NCBI GenBank assembly: GCA_012840245.1
Contig: DULR01000055.1
Coordinates: 32,877-96,876, forward strand
DNA: 64,000 nucleotides
Direction: 5' to 3'
Source of the DNA: Clostridiaceae bacterium
GTDB lineage: Bacteria; Bacillota; Clostridia; DSM-8532
The position numbers were made by a program, and so were the translations under genes. Under the pieces are notes generated by a model. That model was not told the origin of the DNA, searched no databases, and saw nothing but the letters and a program-made list of their open reading frames with translations. Positions 1 through 8,874 of the stretch are shown here, one piece after another (position 1 is the first letter of the stretch; each line of letters begins with the position of its first letter).

Positions 1-190
1 CTACGCAAATAATAAAATCCGAGTCCTTGAAAAGTGTCGATGATTCGATTACCGGAAGTCCCGCGCAGGAGGAACCACCCGGTGGTACCATGACCTTGAA
101 GCCTCTATTCAGAAGCTTTTCTATAATCAGCTTTGTATGTTCATATTCGGTATCTTTATTCCTGCCGACAACTACACCTATTACTTTCAA
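1..190 (-). CDS. nadK: NAD kinase, N-terminal part (cut by window edge)
   Basis: Too short for the ORF track. The minus strand reads MKVIGVVVGRNKDTEYEH, then a segment ending PPGGSSCAGLPVIESSTLFKDSDFIICV at the window edge. This is the first beta-alpha unit of the ATP-NAD kinase family, just before where the GGDGT motif should fall. The family makes NADP from NAD and ATP in the cytoplasm. I chose a TTG start at 190 because AGGTGG lies 8 bases upstream; a GTG 12 bases further out overlaps that site. The C-terminal three quarters lie outside the window. The call rests on a short stretch but the N-terminal pattern is characteristic. Confidence 0.6.
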   Translation of the reverse strand, partial: MKVIGVVVGRNKDTEYEHTKLIIEKLLNRGFKVMVPPGGSSCAGLPVIESSTLFKDSDFIICV

Positions 191-318
191 GCCATATTCC
201 ACCTAATTCAAATGTATCTTTATTATACATAAGTTTTGCATATTAATACAAGTGAGTATTGGCGTGTGCACAGGAAGTTATTTATGCACATTTCATACAT
301 GAAGGGCAAATTACCGGT

Positions 319-347
319 TTGAATTCCGATGATGAATGATTTATAAT
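319..347 (+). promoter_or_regulatory. Sigma-A type promoter for the inositol-phosphatase gene
   Basis: TTGAAT (-35) and TATAAT (-10) are separated by exactly 17 bases and lie about 60 bases before the ATG at 411. The match to the housekeeping consensus is close. No operator-like palindrome is evident around it. Confidence 0.6.
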
Positions 348-410
348 TTTTCTGATAATATAATCCTATAATCCTATTTTTATTATTTCGTACCTGACAG
401 GAATAAAGGC

Positions 411-1202
411 ATGATAAGACAAGTTGCTGAAATAGTCCGTGAAGCCGGCAAGTTAATGCAGAACCGTGATTTTTCAGTATCAAAAAAAGGAAACATATCG
501 AACAATGTCACCACAGTTGATTATACAGTACAGGAGTATTTGAAAAGTCGGCTGGTCCCGCTGATAAGCGGTTGTGCATTTGTTGGGGAAGAAAACTTCA
601 ACGAAGAATCAATGGAGTCTGATCTCTGCCGATGGATAGTTGATCCCATAGACGGTACGGCCAATTTTATCCGGGATATGGCTTTGAGCGCTATATCAGT
701 AGGGCTTGTAAAGGACGGAAGATCTGTCCTAGGAGTCGTATATGATCCTTACAGGGACGAAATGTTCCATGCTGAAGAGGGAAAGGGCGCTTTTCTGAAT
801 AATGAACCCATAAGAGTATCCGACCGGAGTTTTGAGCAGTCGATTTTTTGTACGGCTTTCAGTTTATATAACAAGGATTATGCCAAACCCTGCATCAATA
901 TATTGGAAAAAGTCTATGCTGAATGCGATGATATGCGCAGATTAGGTTCGGCAGCACTGGAGCTGGCCTATCTCGCATGCGGCCGGGTAGATCTGTACTT
1001 TGAAATGCGTGTTTTCCCCTGGGACTTTGCCGCTTCCGATATAATAGTAAGAGAAGCGGGTGGATACATAGGTACCATTGGTAATAAAAAGACCGTTTTC
1101 AATCGTCCGATACCATTGATCTGCGCAAATACAAAGGAAAACTATGAACACCTGATGCGCATTGTATATGATGAAATCCCCGTTATTCCGTACAGCAGAT
1201 AA
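411..1202 (+). CDS. Inositol monophosphatase family protein (SuhB-like)
   Basis: Predicted Mg2+-dependent phosphatase of the inositol monophosphatase superfamily, acting on inositol-1-phosphate or a similar small sugar phosphate in the cytoplasm. Both family signatures are present: WIVDPIDGTANF at about residues 75-86 (metal and phosphate site), preceded by GEEN near 59-62, and WDFAASDIIVREAGG at about 204-218. At 263 residues it has the usual length of the family. The start follows a purine-rich AAAGG site and a well-formed promoter at 319-347. The family also includes fructose-bisphosphatases and PAP phosphatases, so the exact substrate is uncertain. It stands alone, with a decayed small gene after it. 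Confidence 0.88.
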   Translation: MIRQVAEIVREAGKLMQNRDFSVSKKGNISNNVTTVDYTVQEYLKSRLVPLISGCAFVGEENFNEESMESDLCRWIVDPIDGTANFIRDMALSAISVGLVKDGRSVLGVVYDPYRDEMFHAEEGKGAFLNNEPIRVSDRSFEQSIFCTAFSLYNKDYAKPCINILEKVYAECDDMRRLGSAALELAYLACGRVDLYFEMRVFPWDFAASDIIVREAGGYIGTIGNKKTVFNRPIPLICANTKENYEHLMRIVYDEIPVIPYSR

Positions 1203-1246
1203 GGGTATATACTCTTCAGATAAGCTTGAAATATGGAGGCAAGTGT

Positions 1247-1519
1247 ATGTCAAATTATAAGACTTACATAGTCGATGATGATCTCTATAATGCGAAGAAA
1301 GATTTAAGGCTCGACAAGACTTATGAAATCTGTGTGAACGAATTGGGGCTTCAGCAGACAAAAAGAGATCAGATCATAGCTTTCTACATAGCAATTATCA
1401 GTTTCGTGATACCTGGAATTCTAAATATGAATATTACTGAAATTGCAAAATCGGCCGGCTTTATTGCTTTAATTGACTTCCTACATGTGGTAATCTCCAG
1501 CCGCTTCAGGCTGATATAA
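1247..1519 (+). pseudogene. Truncated small membrane protein
   Basis: I place the start at the ATG at 1247, which follows GGAGG by 8 bases; the ORF track start at 1226 has no such site. The predicted 90-residue product is soluble for about 45 residues, has one hydrophobic segment (IIAFYIAIISFVIPGIL), and then a second segment that begins as a membrane helix (SAGFIALI) and ends in DFLHVVISSRFRLI. The last 13 codons lie antisense over the 3' end of the GNAT-Rnk gene. That suggests the native second helix was lost when the two were joined. I do not recognise the family. It could instead be an intact small protein. Confidence 0.45.
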
Positions 1520-2407
1520 AATTTTCTTTACATGGATTTTCATGACGCCGGCAGGTACTTCCCATTCAATCATATCACCTTCGCTGTATCCAAGTATGGC
1601 CGTGCCCACAGGAGAAAATATCGACAGCTTTTTATTTTCCAGATCGGCATCTTCAGGGTAAACCAGAGAAACCTCCATCTCCTCGCCGTCAAGATGCAGA
1701 AGCACACGTGAATTCATCGTTATAACATCACTGGAGATCTGTTTTGAATCAACTATTACTGCTCTGTTGATTTCGTTTTCAAGATCCCTGACCGTTTCAT
1801 CAGACATTTTCCCGCAGTTCAGCACGGATTCGATATTCTTTTCGATCCTTTCCTTATCTGTTTCAGTAATATAGATCCTGGCAGCCAAAACAGTATTCCC
1901 GTTAATTGACATCAAATACTGATCCATAGTTATTGTGAAAGTCTTAAGGGAATCGCTTTCCCTTTCAGCTTTGAAACCATTATTGACGAATGCCCGGATC
2001 GACCGTGTATTCTCTTTGTGTATTTTTGCGATGATTTTTTGCGCTCTGAAATCAAAGAAAGCGATTTTCATGCTCTCTTTAATAGCTGCAGTACCTAATC
2101 TTTTTCCCCAATTGTTCCGGTCTCCGATCACAATAACTATTTCGTAATCGCTGTCTTTTTTCACCAGCCTGACAAACCCGACCGGAATGCTATGCTTGTT
2201 GTAAATCATATAAAACCGGCCGTTGCGATTGAACAGGTGAGTCAATACCGGCAGGGTGGTCCTCTGAACCACCTGTTCAATACTATCTGAAACACTTTGG
2301 GGATCACTGAGGTATTTTGTGACTTCGTTGTCTTTCATCCATTTGACTAATGTCAACGCATTCTCTCTCGTTATCTCAGAGCGCAAAAAAATAAAAGGCT
2401 CTTTCAT
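1481..2407 (-). CDS. GNAT acetyltransferase fused to Rnk/GreA C-terminal domain
   Basis: A two-domain protein of 308 residues. Residues about 5-165 form a GNAT N-acetyltransferase with the acetyl-CoA loop (RNNWGKRLGTAAI, about 97-109) and the C-terminal pattern NTRSIRAFVNNGF. Residues about 177-308 match Rnk, the regulator of nucleoside diphosphate kinase, which is related to the GreA/GreB C-terminal domain: ITETDKERIE, then MNSRV, LVYPEDAD, SPVGTAILG and the typical ending YQPEAAGDYHM. Rnk-type domains bind in or near the RNA polymerase secondary channel, so the fusion could link acetylation to transcription. Its 3' end overlaps the truncated membrane ORF on the other strand. Domain calls are firm; the substrate is unknown. 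Confidence 0.8.
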   Translation of the reverse strand: MKEPFIFLRSEITRENALTLVKWMKDNEVTKYLSDPQSVSDSIEQVVQRTTLPVLTHLFNRNGRFYMIYNKHSIPVGFVRLVKKDSDYEIVIVIGDRNNWGKRLGTAAIKESMKIAFFDFRAQKIIAKIHKENTRSIRAFVNNGFKAERESDSLKTFTITMDQYLMSINGNTVLAARIYITETDKERIEKNIESVLNCGKMSDETVRDLENEINRAVIVDSKQISSDVITMNSRVLLHLDGEEMEVSLVYPEDADLENKKLSIFSPVGTAILGYSEGDMIEWEVPAGVMKIHVKKILYQPEAAGDYHM

Positions 2408-2712
2408 TTTTTACCACATCCAGTCGTAAAGAAATTAAAAGCCTTTCATAGATTCTAAAAACTATGACGGTTCTTTTATCAATATATGGGACGGGATTTT
2501 CCCGCACTGTTACATCAAGTATATATGATAACCCCGCCAAAAGCAAGCCCGGAATAAAAAGGATGGTACTTCTGCCCGTATGGCTTGTGACAAGGCCTGA
2601 TGACAGAATTTCTGACACAAAATTCATCAAAGGATAGTGATTGAAGAAGTAAATTACCAGGGGGACGGTTCTTGTGGTCAATAATCCGTAGCGAGCTCAG
2701 AGCGCTGATGCT
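2408..2712. other. Intergenic stretch without a recognised gene
   Basis: A 101-residue minus-strand ORF (2376-2681) covers much of this stretch, but it has no ribosome binding site and no recognisable family, and it overlaps the start of the GNAT-Rnk gene. Near 2668-2690 the motif GGGGGACGGTTCTTGTG resembles the arms of the long hairpin at 41243-41301. The stretch is therefore probably remnant repeat and decayed DNA. Confidence 0.5.
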
Positions 2713-2966
2713 TTATAAGATCAACTTTGCTACCATTTCTTCCGACTCTTCATTTATACCGATCTCTTTAAAACCAAATTTAGCATATAAGCGCCTTGCT
2801 GCCTCATTTTCCGGAGCATATGAAATATAAACAGCTTTCGCTTCTCCCTGCGGAAAGGTCCGGATATACTCAAGAGCTCTTTGCCATCGAAATCGAACAT
2901 ATGACCGGGAAGCTGGTCAGGGAGAAGTAAAGTGATGTAAATAGGGAATTTCACTGTACTGATCAA
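2713..2966 (-). pseudogene. GNAT acetyltransferase remnant
   Basis: Reading the frame that ends at the TAA at 2713 gives LEYIRTFPQGEAKAVYIS, then APENEAARRLYAKFGF and a short acidic tail. This is the C-terminal half of a GNAT (BltD-like) acetyltransferase with its P-E-N-x-x-A-x-x-L-Y motif. Upstream in the same frame there is a TGA and the expected acetyl-CoA loop is missing, so the gene is both shortened and interrupted. The 70-residue ORF listed here in another frame is a shadow. No start codon can be assigned. Confidence 0.6.
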
Positions 2967-3008
2967 TGAAACCCCCTATTTAAAAAACTATTAGTTCCTT
3001 TTAATACT

Positions 3009-3788
3009 CTAATATTTTACCTCGACGGGCATACGCGTTCTTGCAGACTCCATGATAGCAAGTATAGCCAGTGATGTGTTGGCAGCATCATAGATTGTAA
3101 CAGGAAAATCAGAACCATCCAAAATACAATCAACAAAACAGCGTATGCTCTCAAAGGCGAAGCCTTTTGGTTTGCCAAAGATTGAATTTTGCACAATTAT
3201 GTCGGGTACTATCACCTTATTATCACTAAATATTTGTATCATTCTGTGATTACTGGCATCAATCTCAATCATTCCTTTGGTCCCTAAAATATTAAATTTG
3301 ATATCATTGATGCAAGGGTTGGCATTAGGTGTGATCCAACCGTTTTCCTTCTGAGCGATACCACCATTTCTGAATTCCAGGGTTGTCAGGTATTCATCAA
3401 CAGTGTCAACTCCCAAACTCTTAAGGATCCCATCACGGCTGACGCAATAAACCCTCTTGACTTCATCCTGGAAGAACCAGCGTAAGGTATCCAGGCTGTG
3501 GCTGCCAAGAAACCACAGAATTGATGATTTTGAAGCCCATGGCAGCATATCGGTAGCAACCCATTTAATATCATTCAGGCGAAAATATGCACTATAAACT
3601 TCCCCTAAATCACCTCGTGTTACTGCCTGATAAGCTTCATTGAACGGTGGACTCCACCGATTATGCAGATCGACCATAGCCCGTACTTTATTGCTTTCTA
3701 CGGCATCCAATATACGAAATACATCTTCGCGGGTTGTAGCCAAAGGCTTTTCTATTAAAAACTCTTGAAAAATAATGTATTGAACCAA
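3009..3788 (-). pseudogene. Gfo/Idh/MocA oxidoreductase lacking its NAD-binding domain
   Basis: The reading frame holds the C-terminal dimerisation/substrate domain of a Gfo/Idh/MocA dehydrogenase, starting abruptly at FLIEKPLATT (the EKP motif that normally sits near residue 95-100) and running to the natural end. The whole N-terminal Rossmann fold (GxGxxG) is missing. The first codons, and the nominal TTG start, belong to the 3' end of the AraC gene read in another frame. A deletion has joined the two genes around 3740-3760. It cannot bind NAD(P) and is very unlikely to be active. Downstream residues show no further damage, so the event may be recent. Confidence 0.85.
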
Positions 3789-4584
3789 ATTTCAATATAT
3801 CTGCAATTTGAGTAAAACTGTATTTCCCCTCGCTTATTAACCGTTTTGCTTCGTTTACTTTTATTTGGTTGAAGTACTTCATGATTCCAATACCCATATT
3901 TTTTTTGAACAGCATCTCCAAATAACTTTTTGAGAAGGAGAGCCTTGCTGCAATCTCATTAAGGCTTATAGTGCCATAAACATTATCTACCAATAAAGCA
4001 ATTATGGTATCAACAACATGCCGCTCATTTAGCAGTTGTGTTTTTGTCGTCTGGGTAACTGTATTTCCAGTGTTGGAAGCATTACGGTAGAGACTAATTA
4101 AAAGCTGCTCCAGTTGCATTTTAATCATCTGCTCAGCACCAAACACCGTGTTTGGTTTTCTGATCAGTTCTGTCTGATCCATGATATCAAAAGGCTCTGT
4201 AAAAACAAGTTTTCCTTCACGCAGGATCCCGGCAATTAGGTCTCTCTCTGAATTATTAAGTGTCAAGACTTTATGATTAAAAAACTGCATTGCTTGATTA
4301 AAGCAATCAAAGCTTATTATAAAAACACTTGCAAAATCCCCTGTGGCATAAATATTGTGAAATTCCCATGGACAATGAAAAATTGCTTGCCCCTGGCGCA
4401 AAATCAAGCTGTCCTCACCAGCAACAACTTCAATTTCTCCAAAATCAACATAAACCATTTCCCAAAAATCATGGCTTTCACCAATCCCTATAAAATCTTT
4501 AACGTATTCAAAGTAATGCAGAGAGACAATATCCCTGATTTCTATTACGCTATTTAGAATTGTTTTTACATAAGCTCTTCCCAT
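3688..4584 (-). CDS. AraC-family regulator with replaced C-terminus
   Basis: A cupin-type sensor domain (about residues 20-165; ESHDFWEMVYVDFGEI, then an FH.P.EFHN segment) is followed by an AraC/XylS two-helix-turn-helix domain (about 195-280). It is a clear paralogue of the AraC protein at 27743-28660: the stretch SIHYFSR matches, but there the partner continues YFKKVTGMTPSEY, while here the frame runs into the neighbouring oxidoreductase in the wrong frame (RKAFGYNPRRC). The last recognition helix and the terminal 25 or so residues are thus lost or replaced, and DNA binding is doubtful. The sensor half looks intact. It probably once controlled the adjacent oxidoreductase. Confidence 0.8.
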   Translation of the reverse strand: MGRAYVKTILNSVIEIRDIVSLHYFEYVKDFIGIGESHDFWEMVYVDFGEIEVVAGEDSLILRQGQAIFHCPWEFHNIYATGDFASVFIISFDCFNQAMQFFNHKVLTLNNSERDLIAGILREGKLVFTEPFDIMDQTELIRKPNTVFGAEQMIKMQLEQLLISLYRNASNTGNTVTQTTKTQLLNERHVVDTIIALLVDNVYGTISLNEIAARLSFSKSYLEMLFKKNMGIGIMKYFNQIKVNEAKRLISEGKYSFTQIADILKFGSIHYFSRVFNRKAFGYNPRRCISYIGCRRKQ

Positions 4585-4711
4585 TTTAACCTCCTACATT
4601 CCCAAAGACCTCTCTATAATTTATATAAGATAAGAACTATTTTATCATTTAGCCTCACCCACCTGTCGTATAGCTGCCGTTAACGATACAAATACTTTTT
4701 TCAAATTAATA

Positions 4712-4738
4712 AAAATGCGAGGGCTCATCTCGCATTTT
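4712..4738 (-). terminator. Intrinsic terminator after the response regulator gene
   Basis: AAAATGCGAG and CTCGCATTTT form a perfect 10-bp stem with a 7-base loop. On the minus strand the stem is followed by a T run, and it lies about 65 bases past the stop codon of the response regulator. It would end the 10.6-4.8 kb transcript. Confidence 0.75.
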
Positions 4739-4802
4739 ATTGATAAAAATAAGTATACTGTTTAAACATGACCTTAAATCACATATCGTCTGTTCTTTTT
4801 AA

Positions 4803-5543
4803 TCACACTCTTTCTCTGTACTGTTTGGGAGACATTCCGGTCAGGGAGCGGAACACTTTTGAAAAGTATGCGATATCACTGTAGCCTACATTTCTTGATA
4901 TCTCATATATTTTCAGATTAGTTTCCTTCAAATATCTCTTGGCGTGCTCTATCCTGATTTTGTTCAGGATATCGACAAAATTCATATCGGTGTGTTTCTT
5001 GAAAACCCTGCAAAGATGCCATGTGCTTATGTACAGGTAATCGGCAAGCTGCTGCAGGGTAAGCTTTTCGGCATAGTGCTCGTTTATATAGTTCATGGCA
5101 CGGTTCACGATGAAGCTGCCTTCACTGTCATCTTCCTCATTGCCGATGGGTGGGCTTTCCAGCGGTACTCCCGAGAGCTTCAGCATTGCAGCATTCAACG
5201 CCTCATATATATCCTCCATCTTGGAAGGCTTGAGAAGGAACCTGAGAACTCCAAGCTGAATCGCCGTCTGAGCGTATGAAAAATCACGATATCCGGACAG
5301 AACTATTATCTGCATGTTCGGAAATTCTCCGGTAAGCTCCTTCAGCATTTCCAGACCATTCAGATACGGCATTCTGATATCGGTAAAAACGATATCCGGT
5401 TTATGCTTTCGGATAAGCGCCATACCGTCCTTGCCGTTGGTTGCAGTTGCCACTACCTTGCATTTGTATCTGTCCCACGGAACAGTGGACTGGAGCCCCT
5501 CCAGTATGGTATCCTCATCGTCCAGCAAAATAACTTTGAACAC
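4803..5543 (-). CDS. Response regulator, AraC type (YesN-like)
   Basis: A receiver domain (about residues 1-125) with the acidic pair D8-D9, the phosphoacceptor D55 in VFTDIRMP and the conserved lysine in FLLKPSK is joined to an AraC-type DNA-binding domain (about 145-246, ending FRSLTGMSPKQYRERV). At 246 residues it is a compact YesN-type regulator. It lies at the 3' end of the importer gene set, whose first gene is the YesM-type sensor kinase at 8875-10632; these two are the likely cognate pair although separated by three transporter genes. The pair probably senses an extracellular sugar and activates this importer. A terminator follows at 4712. Confidence 0.88.
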   Translation of the reverse strand: MFKVILLDDEDTILEGLQSTVPWDRYKCKVVATATNGKDGMALIRKHKPDIVFTDIRMPYLNGLEMLKELTGEFPNMQIIVLSGYRDFSYAQTAIQLGVLRFLLKPSKMEDIYEALNAAMLKLSGVPLESPPIGNEEDDSEGSFIVNRAMNYINEHYAEKLTLQQLADYLYISTWHLCRVFKKHTDMNFVDILNKIRIEHAKRYLKETNLKIYEISRNVGYSDIAYFSKVFRSLTGMSPKQYRERV

Positions 5544-5638
5544 TTTTACACCGCCTTATCAACATCGATCGATTTTATCAATATCTGTGTGTTGTCATAA
5601 AAACACGGGCATTGTGGTTTACTTTAATTATACAATAA

Positions 5639-6532
5639 TCAGCCTTTTATTGCACCTGCTGTCAAACCCTTCATGATATTTTTCTGCAGGATCAGATATA
5701 CGATAAGGACAGGAATTACCACAATGGTAGTGGCAGAGCACATCAACCCGAAATCAGTGCCGAACTGGGAACTAATCTCGTTCAGCAGTGCCGAAACGGG
5801 ATAAGATACTCTTTTTCTCAGTATGGACATCTGGAGAAACAAATCATTATACGACCACAGGAACGTAAAAATCCCCACTGTGGCGAATGCGGGCTTCGTT
5901 ACGGGCAGAACTATCCTGAAAAAAACCGAAAAAACACCGTAACCTTCCAGATATGCAGCTTCTTCAATCTCTGTGGGAAGATTTTTGATAAACCCCATCA
6001 GTATGATTATTGCAAACGCAAGATTTACCGCTGTCTGTGGAATGATAACTCCTATCGGGTTGTTTACAAGACCTATTTCCTGGATCATCCTGAATACAGG
6101 TACGATAAGCGTATAGGCAGGAAACAGCAGGCTTCCTGCAAATATAAAGTTAAGGACTTTTTTAAACCTGAAAGAGTATCTGGCCATGGCATAAGCGGCA
6201 AGCCCGCCCAGGATGGTCACGCATATCACCGTAGATCCTGATATTATGAGGCTGTTCAGATATGCCCTTCCGATGCTCATGTTTTCTTCCCTGCTCAGCC
6301 GTCCGAAGGCTGTTCTGTAATTCTCGGCGGTAGGGTTGGTGACTAATGAGAAGGAATCGTTCAAGATCTCGGACCTTTCCCTGAACGAATTGTTTACGAC
6401 CCAAAAAAGCATATATATACTGATAAAAGCCCAAAGAACGAGGACCGAATAAACCAGGACCATGGATAAAGTGTTTTTCAGCTTTGATTTTGATACCTGC
6501 TTTTCAAATGCTGTCTCTGTAATGTCCATCAT
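5639..6532 (-). CDS. Sugar ABC transporter permease, MalG-type
   Basis: Inner-membrane permease with six predicted hydrophobic segments and the EAA loop (EIEEAAYLEGYGVFSVFFRIVLPVTKP) that contacts the ATPase. Length (297 residues) and the ending KGLTAGAIKG are typical of the MalG/CUT1 family. The ATG overlaps the end of the preceding permease gene by 4 bases, so the two are translationally coupled. No ATPase gene is in the operon; CUT1 importers in Clostridia commonly share an MsmX/UgpC-type ATPase encoded elsewhere. The substrate is unknown. Confidence 0.9.
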   Translation of the reverse strand: MMDITETAFEKQVSKSKLKNTLSMVLVYSVLVLWAFISIYMLFWVVNNSFRERSEILNDSFSLVTNPTAENYRTAFGRLSREENMSIGRAYLNSLIISGSTVICVTILGGLAAYAMARYSFRFKKVLNFIFAGSLLFPAYTLIVPVFRMIQEIGLVNNPIGVIIPQTAVNLAFAIIILMGFIKNLPTEIEEAAYLEGYGVFSVFFRIVLPVTKPAFATVGIFTFLWSYNDLFLQMSILRKRVSYPVSALLNEISSQFGTDFGLMCSATTIVVIPVLIVYLILQKNIMKGLTAGAIKG

Positions 6533-7416
6533 ACATCCTCACTGTAAAAAAATGCTTTGCTTCTGATCAGCTTCATAACCGCATATGAGATCAAAAGACC
6601 AAGAATGACGACCAGTACGGCGATTGCCGAGCTGTATCCCACAGTCTGGGAAAAAAATGTGGTCTGGTATAAATAAGTACCAAAGAAATGTGTCAGGCCT
6701 TTTGGTGCTCCATACGGGGCAATTACCCATGCCATATCGAATATTTTCAGTGATCCCGTTATCCCCAGAACAAAACATGCCTTCAGGACATCCCAGACCA
6801 GCGGGAGAGTGATATACCAAACTCTTTTCAGCCCCCTGACTCCATCCATATAGGCATGTTCATAGATATCTTCCGGGATGCTGTTAAGTCCCGTAAGGAT
6901 AATCACGAAATAAAAGCCGACATATTGCCACACGATGGGCAGGGCTATCATGTATATTGCCTTGTCATCAGAAAGCCACAATACCGGATCCAGTCCCAGC
7001 TTCTCAAGGATCTGGTTGAACAGTCCCCCGTTATAGGCGTAAAAAAGATTGAACATCAGACCAATGGCTGTAGCTGAAATAACTATGGGGAAAAAAAACA
7101 CTGTCCGGAAGAATTCAGCGCCTGTTTTGATGCTGTCGACCATGATAGCCAGAACCAAAGCTGTTCCGATTTCGAACACGATGGTGAACACTATCATCAT
7201 ACAGGTATTTTTCAATGCCTGAAGGATGGTCTTATCCTTCAGAAGCTGCCTGTAGTTTTCAATCCCGACATATGTTTTGGTCACAGCGCCGAAGCCGTTT
7301 ATTTCATAAAAGCTGTCGGCGAAGTTCTGTAAAAACGGATAATACAGAAATATGCCCATTACCAGCAAAGCAGGCGCCAGAAATATGATCAGCGGTCTTT
7401 TGTCTCTATACAGCAT
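6529..7416 (-). CDS. Sugar ABC transporter permease, MalF-type
   Basis: Partner permease of the MalF/UgpA type. The EAA-like loop reads YEHAYMDGVRGLKRVWYITLPLVW, and there are about six membrane segments, the first being IIFLAPALLVMGIFLYYPF. I prefer the ATG at 7416 (MLYRDKRPL) over the track start at 7452 because ACGGGGAT lies just before it, giving 295 residues. It overlaps the MalG-type gene by 4 bases and follows the binding-protein gene. Together with these it forms an importer of a mono- or oligosaccharide that cannot be named from sequence. Confidence 0.88.
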   Translation of the reverse strand: MLYRDKRPLIIFLAPALLVMGIFLYYPFLQNFADSFYEINGFGAVTKTYVGIENYRQLLKDKTILQALKNTCMMIVFTIVFEIGTALVLAIMVDSIKTGAEFFRTVFFFPIVISATAIGLMFNLFYAYNGGLFNQILEKLGLDPVLWLSDDKAIYMIALPIVWQYVGFYFVIILTGLNSIPEDIYEHAYMDGVRGLKRVWYITLPLVWDVLKACFVLGITGSLKIFDMAWVIAPYGAPKGLTHFFGTYLYQTTFFSQTVGYSSAIAVLVVILGLLISYAVMKLIRSKAFFYSEDV

Positions 7417-7485
7417 GATAATCCCCGTTTCAGAGCCAGCCAGGAAGAACATATACTGCAGTATTTATTTCCGATGCAAAGCCCA

Positions 7486-8766
7486 TTATTTATTCTTCTT
7501 CACTACTTCATTCAAGAGTGCTTCAGGAGTAATCTGGCCATCTGCAAGGGAACCGATCTGTGATACGAAATAGGTCCATGCCTCCTTGCTCAGTCTTGAG
7601 TCGATGGGCATGGCGAGTCCCTTCGCTATTTTGCTCATATCAAGCCCCATTATCATAACCCTGTTGTGGCCTGCCACCGGTCCTATATCTGCCGCAGGAA
7701 TGCCCCCCACCTTTGCGTAAGCCGCGATCGATTCATTTGATGTAAGAGCCTTTACCAGCAATACCGCGGCATCACGCTTGGCAGGATTGTTCCATGCCTT
7801 TGTGGATATGTAGAAACCGACAGTGAAACCACCGATTATATCAGTAGGATCCTTCTTCCCTTCCGGTGTGGGAGGAAATGGCAGAATCACAGTGGTGTCA
7901 GGATATTTTATGCTTCCGATCGACCAGGATCCTTCAACTATCATTGCAGCCTGTTTATTATAGAAAAGGTTTGCCGCTATGTCGTTTTTCGTTGCGTTCA
8001 CATCGACCGGAAATGCTCCCATATCCTTAAATTTCTTAAAGTAGCTTATACCCTTTGCCCAGCTTTCCGGATAAGTCACCTTCGGATTTATCGAGTGATC
8101 TTCTATACCGCCCTCAGCCAGAATAAAGTGTTCTATCAGGTAGTGGGGCACATCCGAAAAACTGGCTGCTATAGGCACCACCCCTTCTTCTGCAAACCTC
8201 GTTATTGCGGTCTCAAGCTTTTCCCAGTCGGTAGGCAGATCCAGACCGTATTTTTCAAACAGATCCCTGTTGCAGAAAAGCCCTTCATAAAAACCTCTTA
8301 CAGGCACTCCATAATGCTTTCCGTCGTATTCTTTCATGTAGGACATGGCTTCATCGGAAATATTCCCGGCGTAATCAGGATATATCTTTTTTATTTCCTC
8401 GATAGCCACAACCTTGTTGTTTTCAATCAGGATTCGCGCGTCAGGCCCATTGAAATACTGCACCACATCAGGATCATTACCGGATGAAAAATCAGTCGTC
8501 ACACGTGCTTTCCAGGATTCATCGGCTGTATTGGACTCATTGACGACAGTTATGTACGGGTAAGTATCGGTAAACTTCTTAAGTATCTCATCAAAAATAG
8601 GAGTCGTCGGGTCTGTGCCTCCAAATTGTCCGATAAATCTGATCTCTACCGGCTCAGGTGCAACTACAGGGGGTGTCGACTCTGCTGGACCAACTGGACT
8701 TTCGCAGGAAACCAGAATGCCTGCCGAAACCGCAAGTGCCAGTGCAATAGCAAGAATCCTTTTCAT
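7486..8766 (-). CDS. Sugar ABC transporter substrate-binding lipoprotein
   Basis: Extracytoplasmic binding protein of cluster 1 (solute-binding family 1) with a lipoprotein signal: a basic start, a hydrophobic run and the lipobox ILVSC near residue 20, then a flexible Pro/Glu/Val linker. The mature part has the usual pattern of this fold (NDPDVVQYFNGPDA; KHYGVPVRG; QAAMIVEGSWSIG; IIGGFTVGFYIST). Strong AGGAGG site before the ATG. It precedes the two permease genes and follows the sensor kinase gene, so it is the high-affinity receptor of this importer and possibly also feeds the kinase signal. Confidence 0.92.
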   Translation of the reverse strand: MKRILAIALALAVSAGILVSCESPVGPAESTPPVVAPEPVEIRFIGQFGGTDPTTPIFDEILKKFTDTYPYITVVNESNTADESWKARVTTDFSSGNDPDVVQYFNGPDARILIENNKVVAIEEIKKIYPDYAGNISDEAMSYMKEYDGKHYGVPVRGFYEGLFCNRDLFEKYGLDLPTDWEKLETAITRFAEEGVVPIAASFSDVPHYLIEHFILAEGGIEDHSINPKVTYPESWAKGISYFKKFKDMGAFPVDVNATKNDIAANLFYNKQAAMIVEGSWSIGSIKYPDTTVILPFPPTPEGKKDPTDIIGGFTVGFYISTKAWNNPAKRDAAVLLVKALTSNESIAAYAKVGGIPAADIGPVAGHNRVMIMGLDMSKIAKGLAMPIDSRLSKEAWTYFVSQIGSLADGQITPEALLNEVVKKNK

Positions 8767-8874
8767 GGGGCGATTCCTCCTGATATCTGTTTTTATATTA
8801 CTTCAACACAAAGCTTTATTGAATGTGTTGTCCTTGTTAGATTTTGCACTTTATTGCCTTCATTGGACCATCGG

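Noticed and set aside
2376-2681. 101-residue minus-strand ORF
   Set aside because: No ribosome binding site, no recognisable family, overlaps the GNAT-Rnk start.
2754-2966. 70-residue minus-strand ORF
   Set aside because: Wrong frame over the GNAT remnant; the homologous residues are in the frame ending at 2713.
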